From: JBBQSN01 sp038213835
GTDB taxonomy: Bacteria > Actinomycetota > Actinomycetes > Actinomycetales > CAWJMD01
Direction: 5' to 3'
Assembly (NCBI GenBank): GCA_038213835.1
Contig: JBBQSN010000089.1
Coordinates: 1-14,652 of the forward strand
DNA length: 14,652 bases
Each line of letters begins with the position of its first letter. Position 1 is the stretch's first letter. Of this stretch, positions 1-5,943 are shown in pieces. The position numbers and the translations under genes are program-made. A model generated the notes under the pieces. That model searched no databases, had not been told where the DNA came from, and worked only from the letters and a program-made list of their open reading frames with translations.

Positions 1-1
1 T

Positions 2-1849
2 GACCGCGAGGAGCGTCCCGACGTGGACGCGGTCTACATGGAGGCGACGCAGGCTCTGACCGGGCAGGGCGGATGGCCGATGACGGTCTTCCTCACGCCC
101 GACGGCAAGCCGTTCTACGCCGGGACGTACTTCCCTCCGCAGCCGCTGCACGGGCGGCCCTCGTTCCGGCAGGTGCTGGCGGCGGTGGGGGAGGCCTGGA
201 CCGAGCGGCGCGGCGACGTGGTCGAGGCCGGCGACCGGATCTCCGAGGGGCTGGCCGAACGCTCGCTGCCGGTCGGTGTGGCGCCACCGGACGCAGCCGA
301 CCTGTCGCGTGCGGTCAGGGCCCTGGCGTCCCAGGAGGACCGGGAGAACGGCGGGTTCGGCACCGCGCCGAAGTTCCCGCCGTCGATGGTGCTCGAGCAG
401 CTCCTGCGGCATGCAGCCACAGAGGCCGAGACCGCCTCGGTCGCAGCGGGTGTGGCCGACCGCACGTTGGCACGGATGGCGGCGTCCGGCACCTACGACC
501 AGCTGGCCGGGGGTTTCGCGCGGTACTCGGTCGACGCCGGCTGGGTGGTGCCGCACTTCGAGAAGATGCTCTACGACAACGCCCAGCTGGCGCGCGTCTA
601 CCTGCACTGGTGGCGCCTCACCGGCTCGCCCACCGGCCGTCGGGTCGCGCTCGAGACGTGCGACTGGATGCTGACGGGCCTCGGGACGCCCGAGGGTGGC
701 GTCGCCTCGGCGCTGGACGCCGACACCGACGGGGTCGAGGGCGCCACCTACGTCTGGACGCCGCAGCAGCTCGTCGACGTCCTCGGCGAGCAGGACGGTG
801 CCTGGGCGGCCGGTCTGCTCGGCGTCACGGCGTCCGGGTCGTTCGAGCACGGGACCTCGACGCTGCGGCTGCTGCGCGATCCGTGGGAGGGCGGGGAGGG
901 CGGTCGTTGGGAGGCCGCGCGCGCCCGCCTGCTCGAGGCGCGCGACCGCCGCCCGCAGCCGGGCCGGGACGACAAGGTGGTGCTGGCCTGGAACGGGCTG
1001 GCGATCGCGGCGCTGGCCGAGACGGGCGCGCTGCTCGACCGTCCCGACCTGGTGGCGGCCCCTCAGCGGTGCGCCGACCTGCTCGACGCGCTGCACCGCG
1101 ACGAGCACGGCCGCTGGCACCGGGTCTCGCGCGACGGACGGGTCGGGGCCGCGGCAGCGGTGCTCGAGGACCTGGGTGACCTGTCCGAGGGCCTGCTCGT
1201 CCTGGCGGGGGTGACGGGTGAGACCTCCTGGGCCACGGTCGCTCTCGGGGTGCTCGACCAGGTGCTGGACGAGTTCGTCGACGGTTCCGGCGACCTCGTG
1301 GACACGTCCCGGGTCGATGCCGACCCGCGGCTCGCAGCGGCCGCCCGCCCGGCCGACCCCACCGACAACGCCTACCCGTGCGGGACCTCCGCGGCCGCGG
1401 GCGCCCTGCTGCGGGCTGCGGCCCTCACGGGCCGGACCCGCTGGCGCTCAGCGGCCGAGCGCGCCCTCGGCAGGTCTGCCGCCGTGGGGCGGGCCGCTCC
1501 GCGCTTCGCCGGATGGGGCATGGCGGTGGCCGAGGCGCTGGTGGCCGGTCCGCTGGAGGTCGCCGTGATGGGCGCCGAGGACGACCCGGCCGCGGACGCG
1601 CTGCACCAGGTGGCGCTGGCCTCACCGGCGCCCGGTCTCGTCGTGGTCCGCGGTGTCCCCGGCACGTCCGAGCCCGCCTTGCTCGCCGACCGCCCCCTCG
1701 TCGCAGGCGCGGCCGCGGCGTACGTGTGCCGGGGCTTCGTCTGCGAGCGCCCCACGACCGACCGAGCCGCACTGGCCCGCACGCTGAGGGTGCGCTCAGC
1801 CCAGGACGACGTGCCTCAGGACAGCGCGACCGAGGTGCCGGAGGAGTAG
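2..1849 (+). CDS. DUF255 / thioredoxin-domain protein (YyaL/Spermatogenesis-associated protein 20 type), 5' truncated by window
   Basis: The frame is open from base 2 and reads DREERPDVDAVYM, the end of the thioredoxin-like DUF255 domain. The true start and the expected CxxC region lie left of the window. Visible family hallmarks are GQGGWPMTVFLTPDGKPF, GTYFPP, the APKFPPS segment, HFEKMLYDNAQL, the SALDADTDG stretch, DDKVVLAWNGLA and a C-terminal AYVCRGFVCERPT. The N-terminal part is a thioredoxin-like fold and the rest resembles an alpha/alpha six-barrel, as in N-acylglucosamine epimerase-like enzymes. The family's biochemical role is not established. About 615 residues are present against roughly 660-680 for full family members, so only the first 50-70 are missing. 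The final 34 bases overlap the end of the convergent HlyIII-like gene. Mycobacterium tuberculosis Rv1084 is the expected counterpart. Identification is firm; function is unknown. Confidence 0.92.
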   Translation, partial: DREERPDVDAVYMEATQALTGQGGWPMTVFLTPDGKPFYAGTYFPPQPLHGRPSFRQVLAAVGEAWTERRGDVVEAGDRISEGLAERSLPVGVAPPDAADLSRAVRALASQEDRENGGFGTAPKFPPSMVLEQLLRHAATEAETASVAAGVADRTLARMAASGTYDQLAGGFARYSVDAGWVVPHFEKMLYDNAQLARVYLHWWRLTGSPTGRRVALETCDWMLTGLGTPEGGVASALDADTDGVEGATYVWTPQQLVDVLGEQDGAWAAGLLGVTASGSFEHGTSTLRLLRDPWEGGEGGRWEAARARLLEARDRRPQPGRDDKVVLAWNGLAIAALAETGALLDRPDLVAAPQRCADLLDALHRDEHGRWHRVSRDGRVGAAAAVLEDLGDLSEGLLVLAGVTGETSWATVALGVLDQVLDEFVDGSGDLVDTSRVDADPRLAAAARPADPTDNAYPCGTSAAAGALLRAAALTGRTRWRSAAERALGRSAAVGRAAPRFAGWGMAVAEALVAGPLEVAVMGAEDDPAADALHQVALASPAPGLVVVRGVPGTSEPALLADRPLVAGAAAAYVCRGFVCERPTTDRAALARTLRVRSAQDDVPQDSATEVPEE

Positions 1850-2556
1850 ACGGTCGTCGAGATCGCGATGTAGTGCACGACGAAGGCGGCCACCGTGAAC
1901 GCGTGGAACACCTCGTGGAAGCCGAACCAGCGCGGGGAGGGGTTGGGGCGCCTGATCGCGTAGATCACGCCGCCGATCGTGTACAGCACACCGCCGACCA
2001 CCACGAGGGTGAGCACGACGACCCCACCCTGGCGCAGGAAGTCGGGCAGGTAGAACACCGCGGCCCAGCCGAGCGCGATGTAGATCGGTGTGTACAGCCA
2101 GCGGGGCGCGGTGACCCAGAGCACCCGGAACGCGATGCCCGCCAGCGCCCCGCCCCAGACCAGGAAGAGCAGGACGCGGGCCTTGCCCTCGGGCAGGAGC
2201 AGCACGGTCAGCGGCGTGTAGCTGCCGGCGATGATGAGGAAGATGTTCGAGTGGTCGAACCGCTTCAGCAGCACCTCGACCTTCGGCGACCAGTTGCCGC
2301 GGTGGTAGACGGCGCTGGTGCCGAACAGCAGGGCGGCGGCGAGCCCGAAGATGGCGCAGGCGATCCGGGTCCGCGTGTCGGGGGCCAGGGCCACCAGCAC
2401 GATCGAGGCGGTCAGCACGAGCGGGAACGACCCGGCGTGGATCCACCCGCGCAGCTTGGGCTTGACGGCGTCGGCCGCGTCCCGGACGGCTTCGCCCGCC
2501 CGCTCCACGGCGTCCCCGGCGCGGTCGACGATGCCGTGCGTCGTCTCTTCGCTCAT
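1816..2556 (-). CDS. Hemolysin III / PAQR (TrhA) family membrane protein
   Basis: A 246-residue integral membrane protein with seven hydrophobic segments. It carries the PAQR/HlyIII signature residues: SAVYH (His85), FDHSNIFLIIAGSYTP (Asp101, His102), and a C-terminal GFHEVFHAF...VVHY cluster (His214, His218, His228). In the PAQR family these residues form a metal site in the membrane, often compared with hydrolases. The name hemolysin is historical and gives no evidence of a toxin. An amphipathic, charged stretch of about 38 residues (repeated DRAGDAVERAGEAVRDAADAV pattern) precedes the first membrane segment. The ATG at 2556 is the only well-placed start and is followed by typical family sequence. 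The 3' end overlaps the convergent DUF255 gene by 34 bases. The upstream region is shared with the divergent prenyl synthase. Synteny matches Rv1085c. Confidence 0.93.
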   Translation of the reverse strand: MSEETTHGIVDRAGDAVERAGEAVRDAADAVKPKLRGWIHAGSFPLVLTASIVLVALAPDTRTRIACAIFGLAAALLFGTSAVYHRGNWSPKVEVLLKRFDHSNIFLIIAGSYTPLTVLLLPEGKARVLLFLVWGGALAGIAFRVLWVTAPRWLYTPIYIALGWAAVFYLPDFLRQGGVVVLTLVVVGGVLYTIGGVIYAIRRPNPSPRWFGFHEVFHAFTVAAFVVHYIAISTTVYSSGTSVALS

Positions 2557-2566
2557 GCCGACGAGG

Positions 2567-2601
2567 GTAACCTACGCTGAAGTAACCTACGAGGACGTAG
2601 G
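2567..2601. promoter_or_regulatory. Divergent promoter/operator: two GTAACCTACG repeats plus an inverted CCTACG/CGTAGG
   Basis: GTAACCTACG occurs at 2567-2576 and 2582-2591, 15 bases apart. The second copy runs into CCTACG-AGGA-CGTAGG, a perfect 6-bp inverted repeat at 2586-2601. Each copy supplies TAACCT on the + strand and TAGGTT on the - strand, both fitting the actinobacterial -10 form TANNNT. The block could therefore drive the HlyIII-like gene leftwards (11-26 bases from its ATG) and the prenyl synthase region rightwards. It is an AT-richer island in GC-rich sequence. No clear -35 hexamers were found. Whether the repeats are duplicated -10 elements, a regulator site, or both, is inference. 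Confidence 0.5.
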
Positions 2602-2661
2602 AGTGAAGGTCGTGCGAGGGATCACACCAGGTGCCGTGCGGCACCGCGGGGGGAGCACACC

Positions 2662-2733
2662 GTGAGCGGTAGCGTGCCAGCCGCGTCGCCCGACGCGCAG
2701 GAGCGACCGGGAGGAGGTGGCTGCAGGCCGTGA
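2662..2733 (+). CDS. Possible 23-aa leader peptide translationally coupled to the prenyl synthase
   Basis: GTG at 2662 is preceded by a strong purine-rich ribosome-binding sequence (GGGGGAG ending at 2655, 6-base spacing). The frame encodes 23 residues (start VSGSVPAAS, end GGGGCRP) and stops at TGA 2731-2733. That stop overlaps the GTG start of the prenyl synthase as GTGA, the classic arrangement for translational coupling. The overlap and the ribosome-binding site are seen directly. That it is translated is inference, and in GC-rich DNA such short frames arise by chance. It has one Cys near the end and no recognisable domain. Confidence 0.3.
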   Translation: MSGSVPAASPDAQERPGGGGCRP

Positions 2734-3491
2734 GGCTGCCGCACCCCCTCTACCGCGCCTACGAGCGCCGGGTCGCGTCCTCCCTGGACCCCACCGCCAT
2801 GCCGCGGCACGTCGGGATCATGCTGGACGGCAACCGCCGGTGGGCGCGTGCCACGGGGGGTGATACCTCCCAGGGCCACCAGGCCGGCGCCGACAAGATC
2901 TTCGAGGTCCTCGGCTGGTGCGAGGAGGTCGGCATCGAGGTCGTCACCTTGTGGATGCTCTCGCCGGAGAACCTCCACCGCCCGCGGGCCGAGCTCGACC
3001 CCCTCCTGGCGATCATCGAGGACACCGTGCAGCGGCTGGTCGTCGCCGGTCGCTGGAAGGTGCACCCGGTCGGGGCGCTCGACCTGCTTCCCGCCGAGAT
3101 GGCGCAGCGGCTCAAGGAGGCCGAGGAGACGACCCGCACCGTTCCCGGCCTGCACGTGAACGTCGCGGTCGGCTACGGCGGGCGGCAGGAGATCACCGAC
3201 GCCGTCCGTGGGCTCCTGCTCGAGCACGCGGCCCGTGGCGGCACCCTCGAGGAGGTCGCGGAGCTGGTCGACGTCGAGCAGATCGCCCGGCACCTGTACA
3301 CCAAGGGCCAGCCGGACCCCGACCTCGTGATCCGCACCTCGGGCGAGCAGCGGCTGTCCGGGTTCCTGCTCTGGCAGAGCGCGCACAGCGAGTTCTACTT
3401 CTGCGAGGCGTTCTGGCCGGACTTCCGCCGGGTCGACTTCCTGCGGGCGCTGCGCGCCTACTCCGGACGCGAACGGCGCTTCGGCACCTGA
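2730..3491 (+). CDS. cis-Prenyl diphosphate synthase (UppS family), probably the short-chain Z-farnesyl type
   Basis: This cytosolic/peripheral enzyme adds isopentenyl diphosphate in cis to an allylic diphosphate. Family motifs are HVGIMLDGNRRWA (residues 27-39, catalytic Asp33), the LWMLSPENLHRP segment, GYGGRQEI, and RTSGEQRLSGFLLWQ near the end, followed by SEFYFCEAFWPDFRRVDFL. The length, 253 residues, is normal. The GTG at 2730 has AGGAGG about 12 bases upstream and no better in-frame start upstream. LSPENL in place of FSTENW, the RLSGFLLWQ form, and the DUF255-HlyIII neighbours resemble M. tuberculosis Rv1086, which makes omega,E,Z-farnesyl diphosphate, a precursor for decaprenyl phosphate. 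A separate long-chain UppS would then be expected elsewhere. Family assignment is secure; product chain length is inferred. Confidence 0.92.
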   Translation: MRLPHPLYRAYERRVASSLDPTAMPRHVGIMLDGNRRWARATGGDTSQGHQAGADKIFEVLGWCEEVGIEVVTLWMLSPENLHRPRAELDPLLAIIEDTVQRLVVAGRWKVHPVGALDLLPAEMAQRLKEAEETTRTVPGLHVNVAVGYGGRQEITDAVRGLLLEHAARGGTLEEVAELVDVEQIARHLYTKGQPDPDLVIRTSGEQRLSGFLLWQSAHSEFYFCEAFWPDFRRVDFLRALRAYSGRERRFGT

Positions 3492-3531
3492 GGTCGCGGC
3501 GTGGCGCGAGGGCGCAGCCCCGGCGCGCGGT

Positions 3532-3537
3532 TAGCGT
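3532..3537 (+). promoter_or_regulatory. Candidate -10 element (TAGCGT) upstream of the small ORF-phoH2 unit
   Basis: TAGCGT within GGTTAGCGT fits the actinobacterial -10 form TANNNT and sits about 48 bases before the ATG of the small ORF at 3586. No convincing -35 is visible. The preceding 40 bases after the prenyl synthase stop are GC-rich and could form an imperfect hairpin (about 3503-3531), but there is no T-tract, so termination there is uncertain. Confidence 0.3.
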
Positions 3538-3585
3538 CGGTCCTGCGGGACGGTCTGGTGCCGGCCCGCTCGGGAGGCCCGACGG

Positions 3586-3732
3586 ATGCTGCGCTCGCGG
3601 CCCGACCCTCGAGGTCGGGACCACGTCGTGGGGAGGGCGGCCCGGGCCGTCGTCCCGCACCGGAACGCCGTCCCGGACCCCCGCCCGCGAGTGACTCCGG
3701 GCGCGCTCGTGCCCGGCTGGGAGCAGCAGTGA
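3586..3732 (+). CDS. Small ORF overlapping the phoH2 start; candidate PhoAT-like antitoxin
   Basis: ATG at 3586 has a strong ribosome-binding sequence, GGGAGG at 3572-3577, 8 bases upstream. The frame encodes 48 residues rich in Arg, Pro and Val (start MLRSRPDPRGRDHVV, end GALVPGWEQQ). Its TGA (3730-3732) overlaps the GTG start of phoH2 as GTGA, so translation is probably coupled. In mycobacteria, phoH2 is preceded by a short gene, phoAT, that slightly overlaps it and behaves as an antitoxin partner. The position and overlap here match that layout. The protein is very basic and has no recognisable domain, so the PhoAT assignment rests on context alone. Confidence 0.45.
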   Translation: MLRSRPDPRGRDHVVGRAARAVVPHRNAVPDPRPRVTPGALVPGWEQQ

Positions 3733-5027
3733 CCACTGAACCCCGTCGCACCTTCGTCCTCGACACCTCCGTCCTGCTCTCCGACCCGCGGGCGATGCTG
3801 CGCTTCGCCGAGCACGAGGTCGTGCTGCCGGTGGTGGTCATCACCGAGCTCGAGGGCAAGCGGCACCACAGCGAGCTGGGCTACTTCGCCCGGCAGGCGC
3901 TGCGGCTGCTCGACGACCTGCGGGTCGAGCACGGACGGCTCGACGCACCCCTGGCCCTGGCCGACGGCGGGACGCTGCGGGTGGAGCTGAACCACACCGA
4001 CCCCACCGCGCTGCCGGCTGGTTTCCGCCTGGGGGACAACGACACCCGCATCCTCGCGGTCGCCAAGAACCTCGCCGACTCCGGTGACCTCGTCACGGTC
4101 GTGAGCAAGGACCTGCCGATGCGGGTGAAGGCCTCAGCCGTCGGCCTGGACGCCGAGGAGTACCGGGCCGAGCTGAGCGTCGACTCCGGCTGGACGGGCA
4201 TGGCCGAGCTGGACGTCAGCGCCGAGGTGATGGCCGACCTGTACGAGCACGAGCACCTGGAGCTGCCCGAGGCCGCCGACCTGCCGTGCCACACCGGGCT
4301 GGTGCTGCTCTCCCCGCGCGGCTCGGCGCTCGGCCGGGTCGGGGCCGACAAGCAGGTGCGGCTCGTGCGCGGCGACCGTGACCTGTTCGGCCTGCACGGT
4401 CGCAGCGCCGAGCAGCGGGTCGCGATCGACCTGCTGCTGGACAACGAGGTCGGCATCGTCTCGCTCGGCGGGCGCGCCGGGACGGGCAAGTCCGCCCTCG
4501 CGCTCTGCGCGGGTCTCGAGGCCGTGATGGAGCGCCGCCAGCACCGCAAGGTGGTGGTCTTCCGCCCGCTGTACGCGGTCGGGGGCCAGGATCTCGGGTA
4601 CCTGCCCGGCTCCGAGAACGAGAAGATGGGCCCCTGGGCGCAGGCCGTCTTCGACACCCTCGGCGCGGTGGTGAGCCAGGAGGTCGTCGAGGAGGTGATG
4701 GACCGCGGCATGCTCGAGGTCCTCCCCCTGACCCACATCCGTGGCCGCAGCCTGCACGACGCGTACGTCGTGGTCGACGAGGCGCAGTCGCTCGAGCGCA
4801 ACGTGCTGCTCACCGTGCTCAGCCGGATCGGCCAGAACTCGCGGGTCGTGCTCACCCACGACGTCGCCCAGCGCGACAACCTGCGGGTCGGCCGGCACGA
4901 CGGCGTCGCCGCCGTGATCGAGGCGCTGAAGGGCCACCCGCTGTTCGCCCACGTCACCCTGACCCGCTCCGAGCGCTCGCCGGTCGCTGCCCTGGTCACC
5001 GAGATGCTGGAGAGCATCGCGCTGTGA
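3729..5027 (+). CDS. phoH2: PhoH2: PIN-domain RNase fused to PhoH ATPase
   Basis: A 432-residue two-domain protein, close to the length of mycobacterial PhoH2. The N-terminal PIN domain shows FVLDTSVLLSDP (Asp12), ITELEGKR (Glu40), GDNDTRILAVA and VVSKDLPMRVKA, which supply the usual acidic nuclease residues. The C-terminal PhoH domain has Walker A GRAGTGKSALAL (Lys254) and Walker B VVVDEAQ (Asp350-Glu351). Family work in mycobacteria describes an RNA-unwinding and RNA-cleaving toxin-like enzyme in the cytoplasm. The GTG at 3729 is chosen because GGGAG lies 5 bases upstream and the PIN domain begins 7 residues later. The same frame is open up to 3501, but that part is low-complexity Arg/Pro/Gly sequence. 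The start overlaps the stop of a 48-codon ORF. Assignment is firm; the RNA targets are unknown. Confidence 0.95.
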   Translation: MTTEPRRTFVLDTSVLLSDPRAMLRFAEHEVVLPVVVITELEGKRHHSELGYFARQALRLLDDLRVEHGRLDAPLALADGGTLRVELNHTDPTALPAGFRLGDNDTRILAVAKNLADSGDLVTVVSKDLPMRVKASAVGLDAEEYRAELSVDSGWTGMAELDVSAEVMADLYEHEHLELPEAADLPCHTGLVLLSPRGSALGRVGADKQVRLVRGDRDLFGLHGRSAEQRVAIDLLLDNEVGIVSLGGRAGTGKSALALCAGLEAVMERRQHRKVVVFRPLYAVGGQDLGYLPGSENEKMGPWAQAVFDTLGAVVSQEVVEEVMDRGMLEVLPLTHIRGRSLHDAYVVVDEAQSLERNVLLTVLSRIGQNSRVVLTHDVAQRDNLRVGRHDGVAAVIEALKGHPLFAHVTLTRSERSPVAALVTEMLESIAL

Positions 5028-5031
5028 CGGC

Positions 5032-5045
5032 GTGACCCGCGTCAC
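5032..5045. promoter_or_regulatory. CRP/GlxR-like palindrome GTGA-N6-TCAC
   Basis: GTGAC-CCGC-GTCAC is a perfect dyad five bases after the phoH2 stop and about 204 bases before the start of the lytic transglycosylase. It contains the GTGA-N6-TCAC core of CRP-family operators. In actinobacteria, CRP/GlxR proteins are known to control rpf-type cell-wall hydrolase genes (for example rpfA by Rv3676 in M. tuberculosis). The flanks (C/C) lack the outer T/A of the full consensus. The dyad could instead be part of a terminator for phoH2. Confidence 0.3.
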
Positions 5046-5095
5046 CCGATGGACCGCGGGCGAGGTCACGGATTGGACACGGCGGGGATCGCCAG

Positions 5096-5124
5096 TCAGG
5101 GTGGTAGCAGTCAGCACCCCCTGA
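5096..5124 (+). other. Hairpin in the 5' leader of the lytic transglycosylase gene
   Basis: TCAGGGTG (5096-5103) pairs with CACCCCCTGA (5115-5124), allowing a 2-base bulge, around an 11-base loop. The direct repeat CAGTCAG at 5093-5099 and 5108-5114 lies across it. The position is in the untranslated stretch 5028-5248. Pairing is seen in the sequence; any regulatory role is inference. Confidence 0.3.
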
Positions 5125-5168
5125 GCGGGCCCCACCAGCGGCCTGCGAGGACCAGCGCACAGCTCGCC

Positions 5169-5208
5169 CGCGACCCACCCGTCGCAGGTCCGTGGCGGGG
5201 TGGTCGCG
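5169..5208 (+). other. Second, longer hairpin in the same 5' leader
   Basis: CGCGACC (5169-5175) pairs with GGTCGCG (5202-5208), and ACCC (5177-5180) with GGGT (5198-5201). This gives an 11-bp stem with a single bulged C and a 17-base loop. It ends 40 bases before the GTG of the lytic transglycosylase. It is stronger than most chance pairings of this size, though GC-rich DNA pairs easily. It could act as a leader RNA structure or stabiliser. Confidence 0.35.
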
Positions 5209-5248
5209 CCCGTCGTGTGTGCCGCACGGGCACCATGAGAGGTCGTCC

Positions 5249-5932
5249 GTGCTCCACAAGATCGTCCGGCGCCCGCTGTTCTCCGCGGGAGCCGCCCTCG
5301 CCGTGCTCGGCGCCACCGGCGCCGCGTACCTCGCCACCGACACGCCCGGTCCGGACGTCGCGCAGGCCGCGTACTCGGTGACGACCCCCGAGTCCGCGAC
5401 CCTGAGCCCCGAGCAGGCCGAGGCCGCGAACGCCCAGGCGTCCGCCGACGCCGCCGAGGCCACCGCGATCTCGACCATCGAGGCGAAGGCCGCCGCCGCC
5501 GACGAGGCCGCCCGGCTCGCCGAGGAGGCCGCCGCGGCACAGGCCGCCGCCGAGGAGGCGGAGGCCGCCCGCGCCGCTGAGGTCCAGGCCGAGCGCGAGG
5601 CCGCCGCCGAGCAGGCCTCCCGCGACGCCCAGCGCGATCCCAAGCCCGTCGCCCGCATCCTGGTCTCCGAGATGGGCTGGAGCAGCGAGCAGTTCTCCTG
5701 CCTCGACAGCCTCTGGACCAAGGAGAGCAACTGGCGGTACACCGCCGACAACCCCACGTCCAGCGCCTACGGCATCCCCCAGGCGCTGCCCGGGTCGAAG
5801 ATGTCCAGCGCCGGCTCGGACTGGGCGACCAACCCTGTCACCCAGATCACCTGGGGCCTGGGCTACATCGAGCGCACCTACGGCACGCCGTGCTCGGCCT
5901 GGTCGCACAGCCAGGCGAACAACTGGTACTGA
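5249..5932 (+). CDS. Exported SLT-type lytic transglycosylase with Ala/Glu-rich coiled coil
   Basis: A 227-residue protein predicted to act in the cell wall. The N-terminus (VLHKIVRRPLFSAG) is basic and followed by a hydrophobic stretch ending near VAQAAY, consistent with a signal peptide. Residues of about 45-130 form an Ala/Glu-rich heptad-like region, probably a coiled coil. The last 95 residues are an aggregation-promoting-factor/SLT-like lysozyme-fold domain with SLWTKESNW (probable catalytic Glu159), SAYGIPQALPGSKM and ITWGLGYIERTYG. Two Cys (FSC and TPC) probably form a disulphide. The GTG at 5249 is chosen because GAGAGG lies 6 bases upstream and the signal peptide begins there; the frame stays open upstream to 5192 without signal character. 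It cleaves or binds peptidoglycan by family inference. Its stop is 11 bases from the convergent fumC stop. Confidence 0.9.
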   Translation: MLHKIVRRPLFSAGAALAVLGATGAAYLATDTPGPDVAQAAYSVTTPESATLSPEQAEAANAQASADAAEATAISTIEAKAAAADEAARLAEEAAAAQAAAEEAEAARAAEVQAEREAAAEQASRDAQRDPKPVARILVSEMGWSSEQFSCLDSLWTKESNWRYTADNPTSSAYGIPQALPGSKMSSAGSDWATNPVTQITWGLGYIERTYGTPCSAWSHSQANNWY

Positions 5933-5943
5933 GCCGTCGCCCG

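Noticed and set aside
1816..2556. A toxin or hemolysin virulence factor
   Set aside because: The HlyIII name is historical. The residues are those of the PAQR membrane family and nothing suggests secretion or pore formation.
3501..3728. N-terminal extension of PhoH2 from the GTG at 3501
   Set aside because: The extension is Arg/Pro/Gly-rich, unlike PIN-domain N-termini. The start at 3729 has a good ribosome site and gives the family's usual length.
5028..5248. A ydaO-type c-di-AMP riboswitch upstream of the lytic transglycosylase
   Set aside because: The location is typical, but I could not match the conserved core by eye, so it is not annotated.
5400..5640. Repeats in the Ala/Glu-rich part of the lytic transglycosylase as a tandem-repeat locus
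   Set aside because: The GCC/GAG-rich codons reflect coiled-coil composition; no exact repeat unit is present.
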